Positions 1 through 5,940 of a stretch of 8,484 bases of DNA are shown one piece after another (within the stretch, counting starts at the first letter, position 1; each line of letters starts with the position of its first letter). The translations under genes and the position numbers were made by a program. Origin of the DNA: Firmicutes bacterium UBA7523 (lineage in GTDB: Bacteria > Bacillota > Dethiobacteria > Dethiobacterales > Dethiobacteraceae); NCBI GenBank assembly GCA_002479415.1, contig DLMZ01000057.1, positions 20,198-28,681 on the forward strand. Direction: 5' to 3'. Under the pieces are notes generated by a model. The model did no database searches and was not told the origin of the DNA. It saw only the letters and a program-made list of their open reading frames with translations.

Positions 1-921
1 GTCATAGGGCACAACGGCGGAAAAGTTATTATATTGGTTTTGCCGCCGCTGCCAGTTGGTGATATTGGTTTCTACACCCAAGAGGCGGCTTTCCACCTCC
101 CTTACCGCTTCATCAGTGGGTATGGGAATGATGTCCAGGGATAACATCATATTGCGATGCAGGTCGCAAAGCTCAGCCACCATGCTGTCTTTAATAAAGC
201 TGGCAAATTCCCTCAAGAAAATGACACGGCCGAATTTATCGCCCATCCGGAAATAATCCCGTTCAAATTCGAAGGTATCGGGGCAGATATAATCTTTAAA
301 ATCATGGCCTTTTTTCATGGCAGCGGACATATCAAAATGAAAGTCCGTTTCCTCACCTGGACGAAAAAAGTCGTGCAGGATTCTAAGGCGATCGGTAGCG
401 TCCAGCTCAACACATTTGGAACCCAAATTTGAAAAGTGCGTTATCAGCTCATTGCCGATACGGGAGAAATAATTACGGGCTTCTTCAATACTCTTCTTTA
501 CTACCGACACGGTGACATATTTGTCCTGCACAATGCTGTTTGCTCCCGCCGCCTTCTCCAGAAGCATACTGTTGTATTCAGTGCGATATTTGTCCAGCGC
601 ATCTTCTTTTAACGGAATCAGAATCGAGCTTTCAAAGTCAGCTTTATTTAAGCGGCGGTTGTTAATGGTAATCTTGGTGGTAGCTCCGCTGTCAAAGGAG
701 TTGAGCAACTCCGAGTAAGACAAAAACATCGCTTCCTTATCCTCTCTGGACGCCACCGCATAGTTGATATCCTCAAAGCGATAGGATTTGGAAAACTTGT
801 TTCCCACATTAAAAACCCCGTCGGGCCAAATGGCACGGACGGGGATTGCCTGCTGAACGCCTTTAGGGACAGTAAACTTTTCTTTGTCCTGCTTCATTAT
901 TTTTTGCAGAGTCTTAATCAT
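1..921 (-). CDS. virB4: VirB4-like conjugation ATPase, N-terminal part (cut by window edge)
   Basis: This is the first 307 codons of a VirB4/TraE-type ATPase, the motor that powers assembly of a type IV secretion channel at the inner face of the membrane. The protein starts MIKTLQKIMKQDKEKF and continues with the segment VPKGVQQAIPVRAIWPDG, which I recognise from VirB4 homologues of Tn1549-type conjugative transposons; the frame stays open to base 1. Only the N-terminal domain is present: the Walker A and B motifs would lie beyond the left edge and cannot be checked. The ATG at 921 overlaps the end of prgI by 8 bp, which suggests translational coupling. An AGGAGG-like site at 934-938 is 12 nt upstream, rather far, so an in-frame ATG at 897 is a weaker alternative. 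Position directly after prgI is the usual order in this family. Confidence 0.9.
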   Translation of the reverse strand, partial: MIKTLQKIMKQDKEKFTVPKGVQQAIPVRAIWPDGVFNVGNKFSKSYRFEDINYAVASREDKEAMFLSYSELLNSFDSGATTKITINNRRLNKADFESSILIPLKEDALDKYRTEYNSMLLEKAAGANSIVQDKYVTVSVVKKSIEEARNYFSRIGNELITHFSNLGSKCVELDATDRLRILHDFFRPGEETDFHFDMSAAMKKGHDFKDYICPDTFEFERDYFRMGDKFGRVIFLREFASFIKDSMVAELCDLHRNMMLSLDIIPIPTDEAVREVESRLLGVETNITNWQRRQNQYNNFSAVVPYD

Positions 922-1279
922 GTCGCCTCAATTCCTCCTTCTCGTGATTTTCAATGGCAGCTTTCAGAGCCTCGTAATAGATGTTTGTGGGGAAGAAGGT
1001 CAGCTTTTTTGGCATTAGAAACTCTGATTTTATATAAGCCCATAATAATTGTTCCGCCGTCATGCCGTGGTAACTAATAAAACCCAGGGCCGCAAAAGGA
1101 GCGGCACCTAAAATACACATCCAGCTGACTGTTTCAGTACCCAGTAAGCTCCGCAAGCCAAAGTATATACCTATGGATACACCAACAGACAAGACAGAAA
1201 AAACAAACTGCCGCATGGACAGTCCAAAGAACAGGCTTTCCGTGTAATCACGTATTTCCCGGTTTATTTTTACTTCCAT
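914..1279 (-). CDS. prgI: PrgI family conjugation membrane protein
   Basis: PrgI-family protein of 121 residues, a small inner-membrane component of Gram-positive type IV secretion systems, comparable in role and position to VirB3 and normally encoded just before VirB4. The N-terminus MEVKINREIRDYTESLFFGL is typical of the family in Clostridial conjugative elements. Two adjacent hydrophobic segments follow, roughly residues 24-43 and 49-70, then a soluble tail ending LRRHD. An in-frame ATG six bases further upstream (1285) lies only 1 nt from the GGAGG at 1287-1291, whereas the ATG at 1279 is 7 nt from it, so 1279 is chosen. The gene overlaps virB4 by 8 bp and follows the Spo0E-like gene after 41 bp. 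Confidence 0.9.
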   Translation of the reverse strand: MEVKINREIRDYTESLFFGLSMRQFVFSVLSVGVSIGIYFGLRSLLGTETVSWMCILGAAPFAALGFISYHGMTAEQLLWAYIKSEFLMPKKLTFFPTNIYYEALKAAIENHEKEELRRHD

Positions 1280-1286
1280 CGTCATT

Positions 1287-1291
1287 CCTCC
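1287..1291 (-). promoter_or_regulatory. Ribosome binding site that fixes the prgI start
   Basis: GGAGG on the minus strand. It is 7 nt before the ATG at 1279 but only 1 nt before the ATG at 1285, so it favours the downstream start and a protein beginning MEVKINREI. Confidence 0.8.
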
Positions 1292-1320
1292 GTCTCCATA
1301 ACAATATTGACTTTACTAAA

Positions 1321-1518
1321 CTATCTTTCATGGCGGTTTTTTCTTTGTCTTTCATTCTCCCTCTGTATCTTCAATACCAATTCATCGACCTTGCTGTTTT
1401 GCGCAATAACTGCCTCGTCTTGTGCAAGGGGAACACCATTTTTTATGGCATCCTTCACAAGCCTGCCCAGCTTTTCTTTTTCTTCTTCCAAACGCTTATA
1501 GTAATTTTCCGGCTTCAC
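1321..1518 (-). CDS. Spo0E-like aspartyl-phosphate phosphatase family protein (putative)
   Basis: A 65-residue, highly charged, almost wholly helical protein. It resembles the Spo0E/YnzD/YisI family: two helices (about residues 6-26 and 34-58) joined by a short turn (NGVPLAQD), with the second helix carrying QNSKVDELV. Family members have an SQELD-type motif at this place, whose Asp is important for dephosphorylating Spo0A~P and so delaying sporulation. Here the Asp (D45) is kept while the first Ser position is Asn41. The start is GTG at 1518, with GGAGG 7 nt upstream; the nearby ATG at 1520 is in another frame and meets a stop at once. The gene lies between the TrbL-like gene and prgI, where no secretion component is needed, and is AT-rich (about 42% GC by hand count over 1321-1500). 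Assignment rests on a short motif and fold pattern; it could instead be an unrelated coiled-coil protein. Confidence 0.6.
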   Translation of the reverse strand: MKPENYYKRLEEEKEKLGRLVKDAIKNGVPLAQDEAVIAQNSKVDELVLKIQRENERQRKNRHER

Positions 1519-1525
1519 ATCTAAA

Positions 1526-1530
1526 CCTCC
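1526..1530 (-). promoter_or_regulatory. Ribosome binding site supporting a GTG start
   Basis: GGAGG followed by 7 nt (TTTAGAT) and GTG at 1518. This supports the non-ATG start of the Spo0E-like gene, since the overlapping ATG is followed directly by TGA. Confidence 0.75.
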
Positions 1531-1550
1531 AGCTTTTTTCTCCTACATAC

Positions 1551-1579
1551 TTCCAATTCTTCCTTCTATGAGGCATAAT
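1551..1579 (+). promoter_or_regulatory. Possible promoter for the plus-strand membrane gene
   Basis: A CATAAT hexamer at 1574-1579 (5 of 6 to the sigma-A -10 consensus) stands exactly 17 bp after TTCCAA at 1551-1556 (3 of 6 to the -35 consensus). Transcription would begin near 1586, about 17 nt before the TTG start at 1603. The -35 match is weak, so this is only a candidate. Confidence 0.35.
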
Positions 1580-1589
1580 GGTATTGGAA
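1551..1589. repeat. 7-bp inverted repeat flanking the putative promoter
   Basis: TTCCAAT at 1551-1557 is repeated in inverted form as ATTGGAA at 1583-1589, with 25 bp between. The left arm coincides with the putative -35 box and the right arm with the expected transcription start and the edge of the ribosome binding site. That placement would suit an operator for a dimeric regulator of the divergent pair. A 7-bp match in an AT-rich spacer could also arise by chance. Confidence 0.35.
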
Positions 1590-1596
1590 AGGAGGG
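1588..1596 (+). promoter_or_regulatory. Ribosome binding site supporting a TTG start
   Basis: AAAGGAGGG, a near-perfect Shine-Dalgarno sequence, ends 6 nt before the TTG at 1603. It is the main evidence that the plus-strand open frame is a translated gene and not an antisense shadow. Confidence 0.75.
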
Positions 1597-1602
1597 TTTG
1601 TT

Positions 1603-1872
1603 TTGCAGTACGCAATCATTTTTATTATTTTGCTTATGCTGGTGCTAAACGTCGTGTTTAAGATCGCGTCTGTTTTCCGGCTAAGCATACCCCTTATTTA
1701 TGTCTTTGCCTTACCGATTTTCTTCCCGAACTGGCTGGGCGAAAATGAGCCGTTGGCACTCGGAATCTTGATTGCCATGCTTGTCCTCGTTGTAATCAGC
1801 TGGGTTATGACCATTCGCAATAAAATCGAAAACAGGCGCAGGCAAAAGCAGTTCGACGGCAGCTGGGATTAA
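1603..1872 (+). CDS. Small membrane protein of unknown function, opposite strand to the transfer operon
   Basis: I do not recognise this 89-residue protein. It has three likely membrane helices (about residues 2-20, 27-43 and 50-70), with FPNWLGENEP as a loop between the second and third. A short basic, soluble tail (RNKIENRRRQKQ) follows and by the positive-inside rule should face the cytoplasm. The TTG start is supported by a near-perfect ribosome binding site 6 nt upstream. The gene runs against the transfer operon: its TAA at 1870-1872 overlaps the TAA of the TrbL-like gene on the other strand within the palindrome TTAA. It is divergent from the Spo0E-like gene. Operon transcripts reading from the TrbL-like gene to prgI would be antisense to its mRNA, so it may be expressed mainly when the operon is off. 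A role in entry exclusion or in modulating the channel is possible but only inferred. Confidence 0.7.
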   Translation: MQYAIIFIILLMLVLNVVFKIASVFRLSIPLIYVFALPIFFPNWLGENEPLALGILIAMLVLVVISWVMTIRNKIENRRRQKQFDGSWD

Positions 1873-2708
1873 AGCCCCATCATCTCCCGCACAACACGGT
1901 CGGCCATTTTTACAGCGCCCACCAGCACCAGCATATTGAAAATTAATTCTCCTATATAGATCCATACCATAGTAACTGCGCTTACGCTGGTATCTACCAC
2001 CGGTGGAGATGAAGCATAAATAGAAAAAATAACACAAGCAAGAATGATAGTCGCCCCTTCCAGGCAAACAGCGGCATAGCCTTTCAGAAAGGTTTTGCCG
2101 ATGCTCTGGCTCGGCTCACCGGCAAAAGAAGCCAGTGGCACAGGGGCGATTGCTGTGTAAAGGTAAATCTTAAAAAAACGGCCGTATACCGACATAATCA
2201 TAATAAAGGACAGCACCGTGATGAACAAGCCTCCAATCAGCGTTACCGCCCAAAGAGGTATGCTCTCCCAAAAGCTGCAGTCCTCAATGGCCTGCACGAT
2301 AGCTTCCGGCAGAACGGCTTCATATGTTGTCCCCAAGCCCGCGGTGCTTAATATGGTCGAGATGATTCCCTGCACAATATTAAGAAGTGCCATCATCAGC
2401 TCCAAGCCGTAGGTAACGACACCTTTTGCCAAAGCAAACCTGATAAAAAGCTTCAGAGCGTGTTCCGGTCTTTTAACTTCCGAAAAGCTGCCGCAGGTCT
2501 TGACCACGCCGATAATAAAAAACAGCACCAGCAAAGCAAGTCCCACAGCCTGCAACGCGCCATGGATGTCCACAATCACGCTCCAGATACCGCCGCCCTT
2601 AAACTCCGTGGGGGATTGGGTCACAAGCTGCCAGATTTCCGCCAGCTTTTCGTTCCATGTTTCCAGTACATTGTTAAGATTGTCAACCACCCAGTTTTCA
2701 CTTGACAC
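1869..2708 (-). CDS. TrbL/VirB6-like (CD0411-type) conjugation membrane protein
   Basis: A 279-residue polytopic membrane protein of the type found between Maff2 and PrgI in Tn1549-like elements (CD0411-type; TrbL/VirB6-like by position and topology). It would form part of the inner-membrane channel. A roughly 45-residue N-terminal region precedes hydrophobic segments at about 52-70, 88-118, 151-175, 180-196, 211-231 and 245-267. The segment APVPLASFAGEPSQSIGK (188-205), with the GYAAVCLEGA after it, is the most recognisable part. The start is GTG at 2708, preceded by GGAGGTG 8 nt upstream. A 24-bp perfect hairpin lies upstream, between this gene and the Maff2 gene. At its 3' end it collides with the plus-strand small membrane gene. 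Family identity is fairly certain; equivalence to VirB6 is inferred from topology. Confidence 0.85.
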   Translation of the reverse strand: MSSENWVVDNLNNVLETWNEKLAEIWQLVTQSPTEFKGGGIWSVIVDIHGALQAVGLALLVLFFIIGVVKTCGSFSEVKRPEHALKLFIRFALAKGVVTYGLELMMALLNIVQGIISTILSTAGLGTTYEAVLPEAIVQAIEDCSFWESIPLWAVTLIGGLFITVLSFIMIMSVYGRFFKIYLYTAIAPVPLASFAGEPSQSIGKTFLKGYAAVCLEGATIILACVIFSIYASSPPVVDTSVSAVTMVWIYIGELIFNMLVLVGAVKMADRVVREMMGL

Positions 2709-2716
2709 AGTTTAAT

Positions 2717-2723
2717 CACCTCC
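2717..2723 (-). promoter_or_regulatory. Ribosome binding site supporting the GTG start of the TrbL-like gene
   Basis: GGAGGTG on the minus strand, 8 nt before GTG at 2708. It lies 12 nt beyond the base of the hairpin at 2736-2759, so the hairpin need not block ribosome access. Confidence 0.75.
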
Positions 2724-2735
2724 AAAAAGTAATTC

Positions 2736-2759
2736 GGGGAACAGGCTCGCCTGTTCCCC
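2736..2759. other. Perfect hairpin between the Maff2 and TrbL-like genes
   Basis: GGGGAACAGGC (2736-2746) and its exact complement (2749-2759) are separated by two bases; the GC-rich stem would be very stable in RNA from either strand. In the operon (minus-strand) RNA it begins 11 nt after the Maff2 stop codon. There it is followed by GAAUUACUUUUU, not an immediate U-run, so full termination is unlikely; partial termination or protection of the upstream mRNA from 3' decay is more plausible. Read on the plus strand it is followed by TTTGTTT and looks more like an intrinsic terminator, which could stop antisense transcripts entering from the left. Confidence 0.8.
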
Positions 2760-2770
2760 TTTGTTTATAA

Positions 2771-3070
2771 TTAACCTGTTATGAGAGTTAGTATCTCTTT
2801 GGTGAAGGTGATAATCACGCCGCCCGCAAGAGTCAAAAAGCCGTTGGCCCTCTGGGTCGGATCGTGGGATTTAAGAGACATGCCAATCTGCACAATGCCA
2901 AAACCCAGCATTATCAGCCCGATGGCGCGGATAAGCCCAAATATGAATTCGGACAAGTTATTAATCACCTGAAGCGGATCGCTGGCCGCAAAAACAGGTG
3001 CGGCAATAAGCATAACCAGCAACAGAAAGAAAACAGAAAAGACTATTTTTGCTATCTTAGATACTTTCAT
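2771..3070 (-). CDS. Maff2 family small membrane protein (pilin-like)
   Basis: A 99-residue Maff2-family protein, a fixed partner of VirD4 and the TrbL-like protein in Clostridial conjugative elements. Residues 1-29 look like a signal peptide: basic start MKVSKIAK, a long hydrophobic core, then APVFAAS with a likely cut after Ala. The remaining 70 or so residues hold two hydrophobic stretches (about 43-63 and 77-96), the second ending FTKEILTLITG. Signal peptide plus two short helices is the layout of VirB2/TrbC pilins, so a pilin-like or channel-subunit role is reasonable but inferred. The ATG at 3070 is chosen because GGAGG (3080-3084) is 9 nt upstream; an upstream in-frame start at 3109 would add 13 residues inside the end of virD4 and spoil the signal peptide. 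It follows virD4 by 4 bp. Confidence 0.85.
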   Translation of the reverse strand: MKVSKIAKIVFSVFFLLLVMLIAAPVFAASDPLQVINNLSEFIFGLIRAIGLIMLGFGIVQIGMSLKSHDPTQRANGFLTLAGGVIITFTKEILTLITG

Positions 3071-3074
3071 CGAA

Positions 3075-4850
3075 TCATTCCTCCTGATTAGTTTTAAGAG
3101 TAGTTTCAAGCTCTTCCTCGGATAGAAGCTCGTAATCGCCTTCCTTCACCAATGTTACGCTTTGCCATTCCATTGCGTGGGAAGCTTCGCCGTGCCGGAA
3201 AGATTTGCCGCCTCCGTCAACAGTCAGCTTTAAATTAGGATGTTTAAGAATATCGTACTTATCATCCATCACCGCCCGTTCACCCCGGATGAAAAGCAAG
3301 GCATAGCGGTTGTCCAGCATCCGCACCTCGTCGGGGGTTAAAAGCTCCCTGCCGGACAACTGGTAATTGACCGAGTAGCTGCCGTTCCTACCCTTGCTGT
3401 GACCGTAGCTGTTTAAGTCGATGGTTTCCTTGCCCAAAAGCTCCGATACATACTTATGGGTAGACTGTTCATTGCCGCCAAGGTACAGAAATTCATCACA
3501 GTTACCCACAATAGACTCCCAGCTGTCTTTAAAAAGAGCTTTTAATTGCGCGAGATTCTGCAGAATAATTGAAACGCTGATTTCTCGGGAACGCACTGTA
3601 GACAATATCTTGTCAAACTCATCCGGCAATGCCACATTGGGGAATTCGTCCATCACAAAATGGACATGAACAGGAAGCCGCCCGCCGTGTACATGGTCGG
3701 CCAGGTAGTAAAGCTGCTGAAAAAGCTGCGTATAAAGCATTCCCACGATAAAATTAAAGCTGCTGTCATTGTCCGGGATTACGGCAAAAAGCGCTGTTTT
3801 GCTTTCTCCCATGGACGATAGTCCAAGTTCGTCTGTGGTGGTGATCCCGGCGATGGAAGTCAGGTTAAACTTCTCCAACCGGACACCAAGACTGATTAAT
3901 ATTGATTTAGCCGTTTTCCCTGCCGCCAGCTTGAAGATATTGTACTGCTTGACCGCCAAATGCTCCGGTTCCCGCATGGCCAGCCGTTCAAACAGCTCAT
4001 CAAGGGGGCTCTGGTAGGTTTCATCCTCCTCCCTTACCTCAGCGGCGGCTATCATTTCCATAACCATCGGAAAATTTTGCTCCTCCGGCGGCGCCTCATA
4101 GAGCAGAAACAGAATCAATGCTTCCAGCAGCGCGGTTTCGGACCGCTCCCAAAAAGGATCGTTAGTATTGCTGCCTTTGGGCGTGGTGTTGCGGATCAGG
4201 TTTGTCACCAGCTTCAGCACATCCTTGTCATCCTGCAAATAGGCAAAGGGATTGTAGCAGTGAGAAAGGTGCATATTGATTAAATCCAGCACCTTGATTT
4301 CATAGCCTTTTGCTTTCAGCAGACTTCCCGTATCACCCAAAATCTCCCCCTTGGGGTCAAGAACGACAAAAGAGGTATTGGCCTGCATGACGTTTGGCTT
4401 TGCATAAAAACGGGTTTTCCCCGAACCGGAGCCGCCCACAACCAGGACATTCAAATTGCGCCGGTGTTTGCGTCCGTCCAGACCGATGCGGACATTCATC
4501 GTCAGGATTTTGTTTAGCTGCGGCTTTTTGTCCCTGTATTTTTTACAGACGGCCGTCGCGCTTCCCCAGCGGGCACTGCCGTGCTCCTCCCGCCGCCGAT
4601 AATTGCGTAAGGTGGACAGGTAAATCCCGATACCTAGGCAATAAGCTGCAATAAACAGCATAATACATTTTGGCGAGTCCTCTACCCAGACAATGCTAAA
4701 AGGGTTATTCAGGGCCGCCGTGAGCTGTATAAGTATTTCGGGCAGCCCCCCCGATAAAGCGGGAGCGGTAAGCAGTGCCGCCCATATAACAGGGATTAAT
4801 AAAGCCGCATAGAGTAAAAAATCACTCTGTGCGGCCTTATCTCGTCTCAT
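3075..4850 (-). CDS. virD4: VirD4/TraG type IV coupling protein ATPase
   Basis: A 591-residue type IV coupling protein, the membrane-anchored hexameric ATPase that brings the relaxase-DNA complex to the secretion channel. Two N-terminal membrane helices (about 11-34 and 62-80) anchor it. The conserved HGSARWGS lies just after, Walker A GGSGSGKT is at 139-146, and VVLDPKGE follows about 16 residues later. Walker B with acidic residues is in HFVMDEFPN (about 396-404), and ILQNLAQL about 25 residues on is the usual glutamine sensor region. The C-terminal tail is acidic (EGDYELLSEEELE), as is common for relaxase-contacting tails. ATG 4850 is preferred: AAAGGA is 6 nt upstream and MRRDKAAQ leads directly into the first helix. 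A TTG at 4889 would add 13 residues with less support. It overlaps the upstream small gene by 14 bp and is complete, with all motifs intact. Confidence 0.95.
   Translation of the reverse strand: MRRDKAAQSDFLLYAALLIPVIWAALLTAPALSGGLPEILIQLTAALNNPFSIVWVEDSPKCIMLFIAAYCLGIGIYLSTLRNYRRREEHGSARWGSATAVCKKYRDKKPQLNKILTMNVRIGLDGRKHRRNLNVLVVGGSGSGKTRFYAKPNVMQANTSFVVLDPKGEILGDTGSLLKAKGYEIKVLDLINMHLSHCYNPFAYLQDDKDVLKLVTNLIRNTTPKGSNTNDPFWERSETALLEALILFLLYEAPPEEQNFPMVMEMIAAAEVREEDETYQSPLDELFERLAMREPEHLAVKQYNIFKLAAGKTAKSILISLGVRLEKFNLTSIAGITTTDELGLSSMGESKTALFAVIPDNDSSFNFIVGMLYTQLFQQLYYLADHVHGGRLPVHVHFVMDEFPNVALPDEFDKILSTVRSREISVSIILQNLAQLKALFKDSWESIVGNCDEFLYLGGNEQSTHKYVSELLGKETIDLNSYGHSKGRNGSYSVNYQLSGRELLTPDEVRMLDNRYALLFIRGERAVMDDKYDILKHPNLKLTVDGGGKSFRHGEASHAMEWQSVTLVKEGDYELLSEEELETTLKTNQEE
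3080..3084 (-). promoter_or_regulatory. Ribosome binding site that fixes the Maff2 start
   Basis: GGAGG embedded in the last codons of the upstream virD4 gene, 9 nt before ATG 3070. It favours the shorter protein whose first residues form a normal signal peptide. Confidence 0.75.
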
Positions 4851-5028
4851 TATGATTCCTTTGCTTCTGTCTCTTTGTCGGAGCGTCAATGGTTTTTAAG
4901 AGCAGCTCGTCTACAGCATCGGTGGCACGTTTTTCTTCAATCAAATCATTTCGAAATTCGTTTAAAGCGTTTATCATAACACCGTGCTCATAAGTATCGA
5001 GGGTTAAGACCCTTTTTTCTTTCTTCAT
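4837..5028 (-). CDS. Conserved small protein of unknown function, upstream of virD4
   Basis: A 63-residue soluble protein that begins MKKEKRVLTLDTYEHGVMIN and ends in a very basic tail (APTKRQKQRNHNETR). The middle, ALNEFRNDLIEEKRATDAVDELLLK, should form two amphipathic helices. I recognise the type as a small protein that often sits just before the coupling protein in Tn1549-like elements, but I know no function for it. GGAGG 8 nt before ATG 5028 gives good start support. It lies 15 bp after the ArdC-like gene and overlaps virD4 by 14 bp, so its translation is probably coupled to that of the ATPase. The basic tail could bind nucleic acid or the acidic tail of VirD4; this is a guess. Confidence 0.75.
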   Translation of the reverse strand: MKKEKRVLTLDTYEHGVMINALNEFRNDLIEEKRATDAVDELLLKTIDAPTKRQKQRNHNETR

Positions 5029-5043
5029 GGAAACATCCTCCTG

Positions 5044-5934
5044 TTATCTCTCCGTCTCCTGCCGCTTTTGCTGCTGTGCCGGCATCCGGTTCGCCCGTCC
5101 GGATATTTCATTCGCTGCTTCCCTGATAAGCGACAACTCTGAACGAATCTTTTGCGTGTCCATGCCCTCCAGCATTTCGGGTGCACGGTCAAAGCGGTAG
5201 CCTGCCGTATCCACTCCGTATTGTTTGCAAAGCATATATGATACGCAATAAGCATGGAAGGAGTAATCTCCCCGGCGGTAGCTGCCGTCACCCGTATCCA
5301 TTTCCGCATGGGCAAGCTCCTGAGAAAGAGCGCGATAAATATCACCGGCGTCCATACCGCGCCTGATTTGGATTTCCCTTGCTTCCGGACTGTAAAAGGC
5401 GTTTGTGCCCTCCGGCAATTCATCACTGATGCGGATGGGCACGGCAGTGTAATCCATCAAGGCCTTGATACAGGTGCGGTCATCCGGGTAAGAAGGTGTT
5501 TCCCGTTTGCGGTTTCCGGTTTGGGAGATGTCAAACATCTTTTTCGGATTATAGCTTATAGCCACCGAGCCGTCCTCACGCCGGTACTCGTCACCGGGCT
5601 CCAGGATGTAGAAGCCGCTTTCTTTTTTGCGAATGAAAATCCCCTGCTGCTTCCAGGTATCAAAATCCGCAATGCGGGTGGCATCCGGCTTCTGCGCAAG
5701 TATTAACAAAGCGTTGGCTACACTGTAGCGATTAAAGCAGCTTTGCACGTCCAGAAAATTTTGAAACAAGGAGCTGTCTTCGGCCACCTTTTTTGCCGTA
5801 TCGTCAATCATTGCATAAACCATTTCCCGCTGTTCCTGCTTCTGCTGTTTCCAAGCCTCTTTGTCAAAAGGCTGGTCTTTCAGGGAAGCAGGCTTTTGGT
5901 TTTCCTGCTTAAACAGATCGTCAAAACTACTCAT
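5044..5934 (-). CDS. ArdC-like antirestriction / ssDNA-binding protein with degenerate peptidase motif
   Basis: A 296-residue ArdC-like protein. The N-terminal half (about residues 40-130) matches the ArdC N-terminal single-stranded-DNA-binding domain. It has the pattern FLDVQSCFNRYSVANALLIL followed by DFDTWKQQGIFIRKKESGF. The C-terminal half has the outline of a zinc metallopeptidase domain: an FYSPEAREIQIRRG strand region, then ALSQELAHAE (202-211). In that motif the first His of HExxH is Gln205 while Glu206 and His209 remain, so zinc-dependent cleavage may be lost. ArdC of IncW plasmids protects incoming DNA from restriction, so protection of transferred DNA is the likely role, by family knowledge. 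The tail ANRMPAQQQKRQETER is polar and probably disordered. ATG 5934 has AGAGG 9 nt upstream, overlapping the pcfB stop; the gap to pcfB is 6 bp. Confidence 0.8.
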   Translation of the reverse strand: MSSFDDLFKQENQKPASLKDQPFDKEAWKQQKQEQREMVYAMIDDTAKKVAEDSSLFQNFLDVQSCFNRYSVANALLILAQKPDATRIADFDTWKQQGIFIRKKESGFYILEPGDEYRREDGSVAISYNPKKMFDISQTGNRKRETPSYPDDRTCIKALMDYTAVPIRISDELPEGTNAFYSPEAREIQIRRGMDAGDIYRALSQELAHAEMDTGDGSYRRGDYSFHAYCVSYMLCKQYGVDTAGYRFDRAPEMLEGMDTQKIRSELSLIREAANEISGRANRMPAQQQKRQETER

Positions 5935-5940
5935 ACAAGC

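Noticed and set aside
1286..1320. CAATATTG-type palindrome between the Spo0E-like gene and prgI
   Set aside because: An 8-bp AT-rich palindrome in a 41-bp spacer is too short to call, and no stem with a U-run or promoter pair goes with it.
1711..2067. A 118-codon minus-strand frame over the convergent junction
   Set aside because: It overlaps the TrbL-like gene out of frame and the plus-strand membrane gene antisense. Its composition is not protein-like and no ribosome binding site precedes it.
3075..4889. Longer VirD4 form starting at TTG 4889
   Set aside because: The extra 13 residues come from the overlap with the upstream small gene. ATG 4850 has its own AAAGGA site and begins just before the first membrane helix.
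5025..5426. A 133-codon minus-strand frame inside the ArdC-like gene
   Set aside because: It is an out-of-frame shadow of the ArdC-like coding sequence, with unstructured composition and no independent start signal.
5254..5706. A 150-codon plus-strand frame
   Set aside because: Antisense to the conserved ArdC-like protein, with no ribosome binding site and no recognisable motif.
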